This document shows positions 43,080-52,322 of a stretch of DNA of 64,000 nucleotides, in pieces. The DNA comes from Tabrizicola fusiformis (GTDB lineage Bacteria > Pseudomonadota > Alphaproteobacteria > Rhodobacterales > Rhodobacteraceae). The stretch spans positions 307,115 through 371,114 of the forward strand of contig NZ_JABUHN010000004.1 in NCBI RefSeq assembly GCF_013328815.1, given 5' to 3'. The translations under genes and the position numbers were made by a program. The number at the start of each line of letters is the position of its first letter. Position 1 is the first letter of the stretch. The notes under the pieces were generated by a model that searched no databases, was not told where the DNA came from, and saw only the letters and a list, made by a program, of their open reading frames with translations.

Positions 43080-43660
43080 TCGAGGTCCGCAGCCTGCAGG
43101 GGGCCGAGCTTGAGGCCCATCTGGAAGAGGTTGCCGCGTTGCGCATCGCGGTGTTCCGGGATTGGCCCTATCTTTACGACGGCACGCTGGATTACGAACG
43201 CGAGTATCTCAAGACCTACCGCGACAATCCGGGGGCGCTTCTGGTCGGGGCTTTCGACGAGGGGCGGCTGGTCGGGGCCTCGACCTCCACCCGGATGGAG
43301 GATCATGCCGAGGCTTTTGCGGCGCCGTTTCGCGCGCTGGATATCCCGCTGACCGCGATCCTGTATGGCGCGGAATCGGTGCTGTTGCCGCCCTATCGCG
43401 GGCAGGGCATCGGCCACCGCTTCTTTGACCTGCGCGAGGCCCATGCCCGGGCGCAGGGCCGCAGCCATGTCGCCTTCTGTTCGGTGCTGCGCCCCGAAAG
43501 CCACCCGCAGCGCCCGGCGGAATATCGGACCAATGACGCCTTCTGGCTGGGCCGCGGTTATGCGCCTTTGCCCGGGGTGATGGCCGAATTCGCCTGGCGC
43601 GATCTGGGCGACAGCAGCGACACGATGAAGCCGCTGCAATTCTGGATGCGCGCGCTTTAG
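43076..43660 (+). CDS. GNAT family N-acetyltransferase
   Basis: A 194-residue acyltransferase with the acetyl-CoA loop at YRGQGIGHRFFDLREAHA. It starts at GTG 43076, overlapping the SnoaL stop. The acceptor is unknown. N-terminal strands (VAALRIAVFRDWPYLYDGT) fit the GNAT fold. Confidence 0.8.
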   Translation: MIEVRSLQGAELEAHLEEVAALRIAVFRDWPYLYDGTLDYEREYLKTYRDNPGALLVGAFDEGRLVGASTSTRMEDHAEAFAAPFRALDIPLTAILYGAESVLLPPYRGQGIGHRFFDLREAHARAQGRSHVAFCSVLRPESHPQRPAEYRTNDAFWLGRGYAPLPGVMAEFAWRDLGDSSDTMKPLQFWMRAL

Positions 43661-43767
43661 GCGGACAGAAATCGTTTGCGTGAAAGCAGGGCAGACCGCT
43701 AACATTCCGGGCATTGCTTGAATGGTTGCCTTGGTTGCTGCTTTCACCCGCAAGCCACAGGTCCGCC

Positions 43768-44673
43768 ATGAGTTTCAAGAAACCCACCACCCTGCTGCGC
43801 GAGGCGCATGTCGGAATAAACAAGGCGCTTGGCCTTGCCGAGCCGGTCGATACCCGCCCGCGCCACACCAACACCATGTCCATACTGGGGCCGGGCGTGA
43901 CCATCGCCTACAAGAAGCGGACACCGGACAATTACCCCAGCGCGCAGATGAAGACGGCGGCCCTTGCGGGTGCGCGGCGGGCGCAGGCGGCGGTGGCCAA
44001 GGCCAACAACATCCTCGCCGGGGTGATCATGCTGCGGCAGAAGGAACCGGCGATCCTGACACAAACACTTGCCGCCCATTTCAGGATGCCTGCGGGCGAT
44101 CTGTGCGGCGGGGCACTGACCGACAACACGGTGGACAAGCCGTTTTCCTTTTCCGACATGGGCAAGCATGACCGCCGCTGGGTGATCGAGAAGATCCGCA
44201 AGCAGATGCTGCATCTGTCCTTCCATCTGAACACCGGCCTTTACATGATCGACATTGACCCGACCAACCGCACAACCGCGGCGGGTGGCGTTGTCGATCC
44301 GACGCAGGCCGACCCCGATGAAGAAGCCTATGTGATCGGCTATACCTCGCTCAAGCGCGGCTGCGGCTATCGCAATGGCGAAATCCACGTCAACTTTGAC
44401 GCGATGAAGGGCTATTCGGCCAATTCCTATGCGCGGGTGATCATCCACGAAGCCTGCCACAAGTATCTTGAGGCCGACGATCATGAGCTGGTCAGCGCAA
44501 CCGATGGCAAGAACCATTCGGCCTATGCCCATGACGGGGTCTATGCCTCGTTGCCGCTGACCGAACGGCTGACCAACGCGGACTGCATCGCCTGGACGGC
44601 AATCTCGCTTTATGCGGGGGCCGTCAAAATGGCCACGCCGGGCAACTACCACCCGGACTGGGAGCAATCCTGA
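43768..44673 (+). CDS. HExxH zinc protease, M35/peptidyl-Lys metalloendopeptidase-like
   Basis: A 301-residue protein. The zinc site is VIIHEACHKY at residues 224-233. An Asp/Tyr pair follows in HDGVYA (255-260) and NADCIAW at 270-276, which is the order of the deuterolysin/LysMEP group (HExxH...D..Y...NADxxxxF/W) also used as toxin protease domains. No signal peptide is visible with the start at 43768, so it may be cytoplasmic, exported by another route or injected. The N-terminal ~100 residues have no recognised domain. It converges with a permuted NlpC/P60 gene 22 bp away. Confidence 0.65.
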   Translation: MSFKKPTTLLREAHVGINKALGLAEPVDTRPRHTNTMSILGPGVTIAYKKRTPDNYPSAQMKTAALAGARRAQAAVAKANNILAGVIMLRQKEPAILTQTLAAHFRMPAGDLCGGALTDNTVDKPFSFSDMGKHDRRWVIEKIRKQMLHLSFHLNTGLYMIDIDPTNRTTAAGGVVDPTQADPDEEAYVIGYTSLKRGCGYRNGEIHVNFDAMKGYSANSYARVIIHEACHKYLEADDHELVSATDGKNHSAYAHDGVYASLPLTERLTNADCIAWTAISLYAGAVKMATPGNYHPDWEQS

Positions 44674-44695
44674 CAGCTTGCGCCGGGCGGGCGGC

Positions 44696-45511
44696 CTAGA
44701 ACAGGCGGACGACCGGCCCGCTTCCGCCCCCGCCGCTGCCAAAGTTCAGCGGCCCGAAGGAGGCGGTCAGCGTTTCCGGCCCGCCTTCGGCGAGATTGAC
44801 GCTCAGAAAATGGGGATTGAGGAAAAACTCGACCGGCAAGCGGTTCGGCGCCCGCATCAGTTCGGGCCGGTTCATCGGATTGCGGACCGGCAGGGCGCTG
44901 TCATAGCAGTCATAAACCAGATCGCTGCAGATAAAGGCATGGGCCGGATTCGCTGCAAGACCGCCCGGATCACTCGCGCGATAGACCTCTTCGAGGAAGC
45001 GTTTGACGGCGCGCGGGCGCCGTTTGGGCAAATCGAACTTGTGGCGCAGGGCATCAATGGCCAGATTGACCACCGCGCGGTAATCATATCGCCCGCCCAC
45101 CGCCGCGTTGGCGCTGGCGACGACCTTTGCCGCCGCTGACTTGGGTGAATAGCTGAGGGTGCGGTCGGGACCGCTCACGGAAACGATATCGGTGAAGCCC
45201 TGATAGCGCAGACAGGCAACGGTGCGGCCATCCAGAACCTCGGCCAGACTTTCCGCGCGAATCCCGCCGCGCTTTTGCAGCGGCGCAACCGGCTGTGCGT
45301 GAACGATCTGCCCGCCGCCGATATAAAGCCCGACATGCGTGATGGCGCAGACCGCCTCGGGAAAGCCATAGGCAAGCTGGGCGTGGAAGACGGCGCTGCT
45401 GGCGGGCGGTTCGGCGAAAAACAGGACCAGATCGGCCGGGCGCAGCACCGCTTGCGCGCGGTCGATCAGGGCTTCATCAATTTTGAACCGCGGGCGAACA
45501 TCTACCGGCAC
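44696..45511 (-). CDS. Permuted NlpC/P60 (YiiX-like) papain-fold protein
   Basis: A 271-residue protein with the catalytic order of circularly permuted NlpC/P60 proteins. DLVLFF at residues 27-32 and His59 in ITHVGLYIGGGQIVHA come first; Cys195 comes late, in AFICSDLVYDCY. Such enzymes act as amidases, peptidases or acyltransferases. The C-terminus is glycine-rich. GTG is the only start near 45511. It follows the small unknown gene at 45521-45823 by 9 bp, so the two form an operon facing the M35-like protease gene. Confidence 0.7.
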   Translation of the reverse strand: MPVDVRPRFKIDEALIDRAQAVLRPADLVLFFAEPPASSAVFHAQLAYGFPEAVCAITHVGLYIGGGQIVHAQPVAPLQKRGGIRAESLAEVLDGRTVACLRYQGFTDIVSVSGPDRTLSYSPKSAAAKVVASANAAVGGRYDYRAVVNLAIDALRHKFDLPKRRPRAVKRFLEEVYRASDPGGLAANPAHAFICSDLVYDCYDSALPVRNPMNRPELMRAPNRLPVEFFLNPHFLSVNLAEGGPETLTASFGPLNFGSGGGGSGPVVRLF

Positions 45512-45520
45512 CAGAACCGC

Positions 45521-45823
45521 TCACTTCCGCGAATGTGCCTTCTGGCTGTGTCCGATAGGCTCGACGCCATTGCCAAGCGACGAGATGATCAGGTTCTTGA
45601 TCTGCGCCTCTGTCAGATCACGGGGATCGGCCAGACGGACATAGGTGGCGCAGCCCTGCCCCTCTTCCGTGCGAAACTCTACAATATCGCCGGGCTCGGG
45701 CGGCATACCCTTGCCGCGCAGCGTTTCATAACAGGGAACCGCAGGTCCGGCATTGTCCAGATCCCAGATCGTGTAGCGTCTGGAATCATAGACGCGGACG
45801 ATCTGGCCAAAATGCATCGACAT
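45521..45823 (-). CDS. Hypothetical small protein
   Basis: A 100-residue protein I do not recognise. It reads as mostly beta (MHFGQIVRVYDSRRYTIWDL, PEPGDIVEFRTEEGQGCATYVRL) and then a helical tail (TEAQIKNLIISSLG). It has no signal peptide or membrane span. Start at 45823; the open frame extends further but adds an atypical stretch. Co-directional with and just upstream of the permuted NlpC/P60 gene, so it could be a partner of that enzyme. Confidence 0.55.
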   Translation of the reverse strand: MSMHFGQIVRVYDSRRYTIWDLDNAGPAVPCYETLRGKGMPPEPGDIVEFRTEEGQGCATYVRLADPRDLTEAQIKNLIISSLGNGVEPIGHSQKAHSRK

Positions 45824-45993
45824 AACACTATCCCGACTGGCGGTTGGAACGGCACAGCGCGGCACCCCACCACCGCACCGCGAAAATAGGCCGGTTTGCG
45901 GCCAAATTCAACCAAGGATCGCGCGGATGGCTAAGGCCCTGTTGAGTTTCCCCCCGGTTGCGCGGGGGTGCCGATTTATCTATCAAGACAGCC

Positions 45994-46881
45994 ATGAAAA
46001 TTGCTGCTGCCGCATACCCGCTGGATTTCCATGGCGATTTCGCCGGTTTTGCCGCCAAGACCCGCCTCTGGGTCGCCGAGGCCGCGGCGGCGGGTGCCGA
46101 TCTTCTGGTCTTTCCCGAATATGGGCTGATGGAACAGGCCGGCCTTGGCGGACGCAAGCTTGCCAATGATCTGGAGGCCAGCCTGCATGAGGTGGCCCGC
46201 CACCGCCCGGCCACCGATGCCCTGTTCGCCGGGCTGGCGCGGGAACACGGGCTCTATATCCTTGGCCCGTCGGGCCCGGTGTTCGATACCGCCTGCCACC
46301 CCGACCGCCCGGTCAACCGGGCCAGCCTCTTTGGCCCGGACGGGCTGATCGGCCATCAGGACAAGCAGATGATGACCCGGTTTGAGCGGGAAACCTGGGA
46401 TGTGGTGGCGGGCGGGCCGCTGCGGGTGTTCGAGACCACCATCGGCCGCATCGGCGTGCTGATCTGCTATGACAGCGAGTTTCCCCTGCTGGGCCGCGCC
46501 CTGATCGAGGCGGGGGCCGAGATCATCCTTGTTCCGTCCTGCACCGACAGTCTGGCGGGCTATACCCGGGTGCGCACCGGCGCCATGGCCCGCGCGCTGG
46601 AGGGCCAGTGCATCACGGTGCATTCCCCCACGGTGGGCGACTGCGTTTTCTGCCTTGCCGTGGACGAGAATGTAGGGCGGGCGGCAATATATGGCCCCGC
46701 AGACCGCGGCTTTCCCGAAACCGGCATTCTGGCCGAAACCGCGCTGAACGCGCCGGGCTGGGCCATCGCCGAGGTGAGCCTTGAGGCGGTCCATGCCGTG
46801 CGCCGCAGCGGCAATGTCTTCAACCACACGCATTGGCCCGAACAGGCGGCGCGGGCAGCGCAAAGGGTGAAACGCGGGTAA
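45994..46881 (+). CDS. Carbon-nitrogen hydrolase (nitrilase superfamily)
   Basis: A 295-residue amidase of the nitrilase superfamily. The Glu-Lys-Cys triad is visible: Glu in LLVFPEYG, Lys in [12 protein letters not shown] and Cys in [11 protein letters not shown]. It should hydrolyse an amide, perhaps of the omega-amidase or carbamoyl-putrescine amidase kind; substrate unknown. Start at 45994 ([12 protein letters not shown]). Last gene of the variable block before infA. Confidence 0.87.
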   Translation: MKIAAAAYPLDFHGDFAGFAAKTRLWVAEAAAAGADLLVFPEYGLMEQAGLGGRKLANDLEASLHEVARHRPATDALFAGLAREHGLYILGPSGPVFDTACHPDRPVNRASLFGPDGLIGHQDKQMMTRFERETWDVVAGGPLRVFETTIGRIGVLICYDSEFPLLGRALIEAGAEIILVPSCTDSLAGYTRVRTGAMARALEGQCITVHSPTVGDCVFCLAVDENVGRAAIYGPADRGFPETGILAETALNAPGWAIAEVSLEAVHAVRRSGNVFNHTHWPEQAARAAQRVKRG

Positions 46882-46894
46882 CGCGGCCACTGCC

Positions 46895-46987
46895 GCTGCC
46901 TCCGGCGGGAGTATTTGGAAGGGTGCAAATCGCAGGTGCGGCACCTTGGCCTGCCGTTCTGCACATGCTCCTGCCGGAGGTGCCGCA
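46895..46987. repeat. Copy of the GGGAGTATTT intergenic repeat plus hairpin before infA
   Basis: TGCCTCCGGCGGGAGTATTT from 46898 repeats, in inverse orientation, the right arm of the hairpin ending near 41240, and the similarity continues to GCAAAT. A second hairpin follows: TGCGGCACCT (46937-46946) with AGGTGCCGCA (46978-46987), a perfect 10-bp stem with a 31-nt loop. It probably ends the nitrilase transcript and lies in the infA promoter region. Confidence 0.7.
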
Positions 46988-47074
46988 AGACTCCGCTTGA
47001 AGTTTTGCCAAAACCGGCGCATATCGCCGCCACAGCCTGCGCCCCTGCGCGGGCCAACCCCTTTTGGAGTGACC

Positions 47075-47293
47075 ATGGCCAAGGAAGAAACCCTCGAATT
47101 CCCCGGTGTCGTGAAGGAACTCCTGCCCAATGCGACATTCAAGGTTGAACTCGACAACGGCCATGAACTGATCGCAACGATGGCAGGCAAGATGCGCAAG
47201 AACCGCATCCGCGTTCTGGCAGGCGACAAGGTGCAGGTGGAAATGACCCCCTACGACCTGTCGAAGGGCCGCATCAACTATCGCTTCAAGTAA
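47075..47293 (+). CDS. infA: Translation initiation factor IF-1
   Basis: A 72-residue OB-fold protein matching IF-1 along its whole length ([20 protein letters not shown], then [18 protein letters not shown] and [13 protein letters not shown]). It binds the 30S A site during initiation. TTGGAGTG lies just before the ATG. Heads infA-maf-rng-yacG. Confidence 0.97.
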   Translation: MAKEETLEFPGVVKELLPNATFKVELDNGHELIATMAGKMRKNRIRVLAGDKVQVEMTPYDLSKGRINYRFK

Positions 47294-47300
47294 GCCCGAA

Positions 47301-47876
47301 TTGCGCTTCATCCTCGGATCAGGCAGCCCGCGCCGGAAAGAGCTTCTGGCGCAGCTTGGCATCGTTCCCGACGCCATCCTTCCCCCCGACATCGACGAAG
47401 ACCCGCGCAAGGCGGAACTTCCCCGGCCCTATTGCGCCCGTCTGGCGCGGGAAAAGGCCGCCGCCGTGCAGGCGGGGCATGAGGATATCGTGCTGTGCGC
47501 CGATACCACCGTGGCGCTTGGCCGCCGCATTCTGGGCAAGCCGCGCGACGCGGGTGAGGCTGCGGCCTTTCTGACCGCCCTGGGCGGGCGGCGGCATGAG
47601 GTGATCACGGCCGTCGCGGTGCGGCGGGGTGACAGGATCTGGACCCGCGAAAGCGTGAGCGCTGTGAAGATGAAGCGGCTGTCGGATGCCGAGTTGAACG
47701 GCTATCTGCAGGGCGGTGAATGGCAGGGCAAGGCCGGCGGCTATGCCATTCAGGGCGCCGCCGGGGCCTTTATCCCATGGATTTCCGGCAGTTTCACCGG
47801 CATCGTCGGGCTGCCGCTGGCAGAAACCGCGGCGCTGCTGACGGCAGCGGGCTATCCGGTCTGGAGGCGGGCATGA
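47301..47876 (+). CDS. maf: Maf family nucleotide pyrophosphatase
   Basis: A 191-residue Maf protein: [15 protein letters not shown] at the N-terminus, [16 protein letters not shown] in the middle and [13 protein letters not shown] near the end. It hydrolyses non-canonical or canonical NTPs and has been linked to septum inhibition. It starts at TTG 47301, 7 bp after the infA stop. Its stop overlaps the next ATG. Confidence 0.92.
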   Translation: MRFILGSGSPRRKELLAQLGIVPDAILPPDIDEDPRKAELPRPYCARLAREKAAAVQAGHEDIVLCADTTVALGRRILGKPRDAGEAAAFLTALGGRRHEVITAVAVRRGDRIWTRESVSAVKMKRLSDAELNGYLQGGEWQGKAGGYAIQGAAGAFIPWISGSFTGIVGLPLAETAALLTAAGYPVWRRA

Positions 47877-48913
47877 AGGGTCGTGTGGTCATTCTTGACG
47901 AGATTGCCGGGCGTGGGGCTGCGGCCCTGATCGTGGACGGCGCCTTGCAGGAATTGTCGGTCGATCCGGGCGACGACACGCCGCTGCCCGGCGCGATCTA
48001 TCGCGCGGTGGCGGATCGTCCGGTCAAGGGTCAGGGCGGGCTCTTCGTCAAGCTGCCGGGCGGTTCGGGCTTTCTGCGGCAGGTCTCGGGCATTGCGCCG
48101 GGCCAGCGGCTTCTGGTGCAGGTCTCCGGCCCGGCGGAACCGGGCAAGGCGCTGCCGGTCACCACGCGGCTTCTCTTCAAGTCGCGCTATGCCATCGTGA
48201 CGCCGGGCGCTGCCGGTCTGAACATCAGCCGCGCCATCCGCGACGAAGAATTGCGCGTGGAACTGGACGCGCTGGCGGCCGAGGGCATGGCAGGCGCCGA
48301 TGCCACGCTGGGGCTGATCCTGCGGTCGTCCTGTGCGACGGCGGAACCCGAGGTGATCGCCGAGGATATTGCCGCCATGCGGGCGCTGGCCGAAGCGGTG
48401 CTGACCGATCTGCAAGGCGGGCCGGAACTGCTGGTTGACGGGCCGGGCGCCCATGACCTGGCCTGCCGCGACTGGCTTGACCCCGCGCCGGACAGTTTCG
48501 TGACCGATGCCGGCGGCTTTGCCGACCATGGCGTGGAAGAGCTGATCGACGGGCTGCTGGCGGCCCGGGTGCCGCTGCCCGGCGGCGGCCATCTGATGAT
48601 CGAACCGACCCGGGCGCTGGTCGCCGTCGATGTGAACACCGGGCCTGACACCTCACCAGCCGCAGCACTCAAGGCCAATATCGCCGCCGCCCGCGACCTG
48701 CCGCGCCAGTTGCGGCTGCGCGGCCTTGGCGGGCAGATCGTGGTCGATTTCGCCCCGGTGCCGAAGAAAGACCGTGCGATTCTGGATCAGGTGCTGCGCG
48801 CCGCCTTCAAGCCCGAAGGCGCCGATGTGAACCTGGCCGGCTGGACCACGCTGGGGCTTTACGAGATCACCCGCCGCCGCGACCGCCTGCCGCTGGCCGA
48901 GCTTCTTGCATGA
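47873..48913 (+). CDS. Ribonuclease E/G family protein (short)
   Basis: A 346-residue RNase E/G-type protein. The catalytic Asp region is visible as [14 protein letters not shown] and [10 protein letters not shown], and the S1-like part lies at the N-terminus. It is shorter than RNase G (about 490) and lacks the zinc-link and C-terminal small domain, as in a short alphaproteobacterial paralogue. It probably cuts or matures RNA. ATGA overlaps join it to maf and yacG. Confidence 0.85.
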   Translation: MKGRVVILDEIAGRGAAALIVDGALQELSVDPGDDTPLPGAIYRAVADRPVKGQGGLFVKLPGGSGFLRQVSGIAPGQRLLVQVSGPAEPGKALPVTTRLLFKSRYAIVTPGAAGLNISRAIRDEELRVELDALAAEGMAGADATLGLILRSSCATAEPEVIAEDIAAMRALAEAVLTDLQGGPELLVDGPGAHDLACRDWLDPAPDSFVTDAGGFADHGVEELIDGLLAARVPLPGGGHLMIEPTRALVAVDVNTGPDTSPAAALKANIAAARDLPRQLRLRGLGGQIVVDFAPVPKKDRAILDQVLRAAFKPEGADVNLAGWTTLGLYEITRRRDRLPLAELLA

Positions 48914-49086
48914 GCTGCCCGGTCTGCCACAAGGAGAGCGACGCGAAGCTGCACCCGTTCTGCTCGCGCCGCTGCGCCGATATCGACCTTGGCCGCTGGC
49001 TGACCGGGGCTTATGTGATCCCCGGCGAGGCGATCGAGGATGAAAACCCCGCCGATCCCCCTGCCCCGCCACCGCGCCCGCAGTAA
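48910..49086 (+). CDS. yacG: DNA gyrase inhibitor YacG
   Basis: A 58-residue zinc protein with CPVCHKESDAKLHPFCSRRC near its start, the C-x2-C-x15-C-x3-C pattern of YacG, then ADIDLGRWLTGAYVIPGE. It binds gyrase and inhibits its activity. It overlaps the RNase E/G stop by 4 bp and ends the operon. Confidence 0.9.
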   Translation: MSCPVCHKESDAKLHPFCSRRCADIDLGRWLTGAYVIPGEAIEDENPADPPAPPPRPQ

Positions 49087-49185
49087 CCGGAAAAAGCGCG
49101 CGAAAATCGGCAAATCCCTCTGGACACCCCCGCGCGCCTGACGTATCACCCGCCCACCAAACGGGCAAACGCCCGAAGGCACGGT

Positions 49186-49261
49186 GCCCAGATAGCTCAG
49201 TTGGTAGAGCAGCGGATTGAAAATCCGCGTGTCGCTGGTTCGATTCCGGCTCTGGGCACCA
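49186..49261 (+). tRNA. tRNA-Phe (GAA)
   Basis: 76 nt with acceptor stem GCCCAGA/TCTGGGC, discriminator A and encoded CCA. The anticodon stem CGGAT/ATCCG (7-nt loop between) has anticodon GAA, and the T-arm GGTTCGATTCC is standard. The 3' end is a typical site for integrases, and one begins 165 bp downstream. Confidence 0.97.
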
Positions 49262-49425
49262 TTTTTCCCTCCGTAGTTATCCGATGACATCCAGAAACCA
49301 CTGGTTTACAAGGGTTTCTTAGTTCTGTTTGTCCGAGACGCTCCGGCTTTGTCCGCGTCGATCCGAGCCCTTTGGGGGTAACGTTGGGGGTAGCGCCGGG
49401 GCCATGGGAAAGGCGATACCCCCAA

Positions 49426-50574
49426 ATGCCCCTGAGCGACGCAGCGATACGGAGACTGAAGCCGCGCGAGAAGCAGTACAAAGTCTCGGACTTCGACGGG
49501 CTTTTCGTGCTTGTGCGACCCAATGGCTCTCGGCTGTGGCAGTTCAAGTATCGGATTGCCGGAAAGGAAAAACTGCTGTCGATCGGACCTTACCCTGAAA
49601 CGAGCCTCACCCAAGCGCGGGCAATGCGGGACGCGGCGCGGTCGATGGTCGCAAGGGGTATTGATCCCAGCGAGGCCAAGCAGAAGCAGAAGCGGCAGAA
49701 CCTGCTGCAGGATCGGCTAACCTTTGCCGTTCAGGCCCGAGAATACCTTACCAAGATTCGCCAGGAAGGCCGCGCAGAGATGACCATGCGCAAGCTGGAG
49801 TGGCTACTCGCCATGGCAATCGAAGATCTGGGCGACAGACCGATTGCAGACATCGCCGCACCCGCTGTTCTGCGCTGCCTTCGCAAGGTGGAATCGCGCG
49901 GGACCCATGAAACCGCACGGCGACTGCGCTCAACCATCGGCACAGTCTTCCGCTTTGGCGTTGCCTCGGGCTTGGCAACAAACGACCCGACCTATGCCCT
50001 TCGCGATGCACTTGTGCGTCCAAAGGCCAAGCCACGCGCTGCCATCACAGAGCCAGATGAACTGGGCAAGCTGATGCGCGCCATCGCAGGCTACAATGGG
50101 CAAACGGTCACCAAGATTGCACTGGAACTTCTGGCATTGCTGGTCCCGCGCCCGGGTGAGTTGCGGCAAGCGCGCTGGACTGAGTTCGACCTGGCCTCTG
50201 CTGTCTGGTCGATACCGGCTGAACGAATGAAGATGCGTCGTCCCCATCGCGTACCGCTTCCAGGGCGGGCACTGGCGCTTCTGAAGGATCTGAAGGCGCT
50301 GACCGGGCACACAGAGTTTCTGCTGCCCTCGCTTGTCTCGGTCAAGCGCATGATGAGCGAAAACACCTTGAATACGGCCTTACGCAGGCTCGGCTATGAC
50401 GCCGAAGAAATGACGGCGCACGGTTGCCGAGCGAGCTTTTCGACCCTTGCAAACGAAAGTGGCCTCTGGAACCCTGATGCGATTGAGCGGGCGATTGCTC
50501 ACGTTGAAGCCAATGATGTTCGCCGCGCCTATGCTCGGGGTGAGCATTGGGAAGAGCGTATGCGGATGCCATAG
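49426..50574 (+). CDS. Tyrosine recombinase/integrase, P4-like, beside tRNA-Phe
   Basis: A 382-residue integrase. The N-terminal arm domain reads KQYKVSDFDGLFVLVRPNGSRLWQFKYRIAGKEKLLSIGPYPETSL. The catalytic residues are Arg in PRPGELRQARW, HxxR in AHGCRASFSTL, His in AIAHVEANDV and Tyr in RRAYARGEHW. Position right after tRNA-Phe is classic for tRNA-integrating islands. However, only 283 bp of non-coding DNA follow before a metabolic gene cluster, so either the island is reduced to its integrase or that cluster is its cargo. The start at 49426 avoids a 54-bp extension lacking homology. Confidence 0.9.
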   Translation: MPLSDAAIRRLKPREKQYKVSDFDGLFVLVRPNGSRLWQFKYRIAGKEKLLSIGPYPETSLTQARAMRDAARSMVARGIDPSEAKQKQKRQNLLQDRLTFAVQAREYLTKIRQEGRAEMTMRKLEWLLAMAIEDLGDRPIADIAAPAVLRCLRKVESRGTHETARRLRSTIGTVFRFGVASGLATNDPTYALRDALVRPKAKPRAAITEPDELGKLMRAIAGYNGQTVTKIALELLALLVPRPGELRQARWTEFDLASAVWSIPAERMKMRRPHRVPLPGRALALLKDLKALTGHTEFLLPSLVSVKRMMSENTLNTALRRLGYDAEEMTAHGCRASFSTLANESGLWNPDAIERAIAHVEANDVRRAYARGEHWEERMRMP

Positions 50575-50857
50575 CTCCGGCCAAGCCCGATCAACCGACA
50601 TGCCCCGCTTTCCTCTTGCACCGCGACATTCCTGAATGGTTGCTCCTGCGGCAACTTTGACGGCAGCAGCGTTTCTGGTCATGTCACCAAGAAGGGGTAT
50701 GGCGCCAACTGTCGGGCTTGCGCAAAACGGACCGGGGCAAGCGCGGTTGCAGACCGCCGGTTGGTCCGTTCGATGGCAGATGGTTCAATGCTATGAGGCC
50801 CCCTCAGACATCCGGGGTGACCTGCCCCCCGGAAGATGCGCTCCGTGCCGCAGCCCC
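50575..50857. other. Non-coding gap after the integrase
   Basis: 283 bp between the integrase stop and the AbrB-type gene stop (convergent). No gene, tRNA fragment or clear hairpin was found. If an island attachment site survives close to the integrase, this is a place to look for a copy of the tRNA-Phe 3' end; I do not see one. Confidence 0.4.
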
Positions 50858-51934
50858 TTACCCCGCCGGGGGGGAATTGCGCAGCAGGCGGAACAGGATC
50901 GGGGCGCCAAGGATCACCAGCAGGATACGGGTCAGGTGGTGGACGATGACAAAGCCCAGATCCGCCCCGACCACCAGCGCCAGCATCGACATTTCGGCCT
51001 GACCGCCGGGGGTGAAGGCCAGAAACGCCTCGACCGGCGGGGCAAGGCCGGTCAGGGTCACCACCTCGGTCACCAGCGCGGCCAGCGCGGCCAGGATCAC
51101 CACAAAGGCCGCGCCGCCTGCCACCGTATCGCGCAATTCGCGCAAGGTGACGCCGACGTAACTGACCCCGATGCCCATGCCGATCAGGAATTGCGCCGCC
51201 AAGAGCGCCTCGCGCGGGGGGCGCAGATGCAGGATGCCCGCCAGCGACAGCACCGCCGCCACGATCAGCGGCCCGAGGATGGCCGCGCCGAACAGCCCGA
51301 TCCGCTCGCCACCTTTCCAGCCGATCAGCGCGGCAGCGGCCATGACCGCCATTTCCGCAAGCGGCAGGTCAGCGGCGGGCTGTCCCACAGGGTGGCCCAG
51401 GCTGACGCCATAGACCTGCACCAGAACCAGCGGCGCCACCACCATGATCACCATGAGCCGCGTCACATGCACCAGCGACAATTGCCGCACATTGGCGCCC
51501 GCCTCTTGCCCGAAGAGCGTCATGTCGGCAGCTCCCCCCGGCATCGCGGCGTAAAATGCCGTCACCGTGTCAAAGCCGCAGACCCGGCGAAAGAACGGCA
51601 CCCCCACCAGCCCGATCACCGCGATATAGAGCGGCACGATGGCCACCGAGGCCAGCATCGAGGGCAGCGTGGCGATCAGCGCGGGCGTCACCGTGGCACC
51701 GATCGCCACGCCCAGAACCGAACGGGCGGCCACCGAAATCTGCCCCAACCCGCGCAGCGGCAGCCCCGCCAGCGCCGCCAGAAGACAGGCCGCCATTGGC
51801 CCGAAGAGAAAGGGCAGCGGCAACCCCGCAAGGTAAAATCCCCCTACCCCGGCAAGGGCAAGGGCAAGGGTCAGGGCCTGTTGCAGGACGGGATGCGACA
51901 GGGCGGCACGGGGGTCAGGCGCGGGCATGGCCAT
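50858..51934 (-). CDS. AbrB-type integral membrane protein (PF05145 family)
   Basis: A 358-residue membrane protein with about ten spans in two similar halves; repeated GxxxGGAA-like segments (FYAAMPGGAADMTLFG and LAFTPGGQAEMSMLAL) mark the duplication. This is the membrane AbrB family, sometimes misnamed ammonia monooxygenase, of unknown transport function. Unrelated to the transcription factor AbrB. Its start overlaps the cupin gene by 20 bp, so it is last in the carboxylate cluster and may move its substrate or product. Confidence 0.8.
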   Translation of the reverse strand: MAMPAPDPRAALSHPVLQQALTLALALAGVGGFYLAGLPLPFLFGPMAACLLAALAGLPLRGLGQISVAARSVLGVAIGATVTPALIATLPSMLASVAIVPLYIAVIGLVGVPFFRRVCGFDTVTAFYAAMPGGAADMTLFGQEAGANVRQLSLVHVTRLMVIMVVAPLVLVQVYGVSLGHPVGQPAADLPLAEMAVMAAAALIGWKGGERIGLFGAAILGPLIVAAVLSLAGILHLRPPREALLAAQFLIGMGIGVSYVGVTLRELRDTVAGGAAFVVILAALAALVTEVVTLTGLAPPVEAFLAFTPGGQAEMSMLALVVGADLGFVIVHHLTRILLVILGAPILFRLLRNSPPAG

Positions 51935-52322
51935 GCTCAGCGTCGATGCTGCGGGTCTCGCCGGTGGCGATCATGGTGCGGGTGGCATCCACCGTGGCAT
52001 AGGTCCAGAAGATTTTCATCGGACGGTCGGTTTCGTTCAGAAAGCGGTGCGGCACATTGGCGGGCACCCAGGTGGTGTCGTGGGTGTCCAGATGGTGGCG
52101 GATGCCGTCGATCTCGACCACGGCCTGCCCTTCGATCACCATGACGCTTTCCTCGCAATTGTGCAGGTGCAGGGCGATGGCGGCCCCCGGATCAAAGGCG
52201 GTGATGCCGTTGATCAGGCTGGTCGAGCCGCAGCGGCGGGTGACAAGCGGCGTGGTGCGCGCGCCGCCGCCCCGGTCGTTCGAGGGCAGGTCGGCGGGGC
52301 GCAGGATGGCGGGATCAGGCAT
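51915..52322 (-). CDS. Cupin domain protein
   Basis: A 135-residue single cupin. Motif 1 appears as AIALHLHNCEESVMVIEGQAVVEID (His, Glu) and motif 2 as TWVPANVPHRFLNE (His), giving a normal metal site. It is probably an isomerase, decarboxylase or sugar-acid sensor-type enzyme within the carboxylate cluster. Overlaps both neighbours, so translationally coupled. Confidence 0.78.
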   Translation of the reverse strand: MPDPAILRPADLPSNDRGGGARTTPLVTRRCGSTSLINGITAFDPGAAIALHLHNCEESVMVIEGQAVVEIDGIRHHLDTHDTTWVPANVPHRFLNETDRPMKIFWTYATVDATRTMIATGETRSIDAEHGHARA

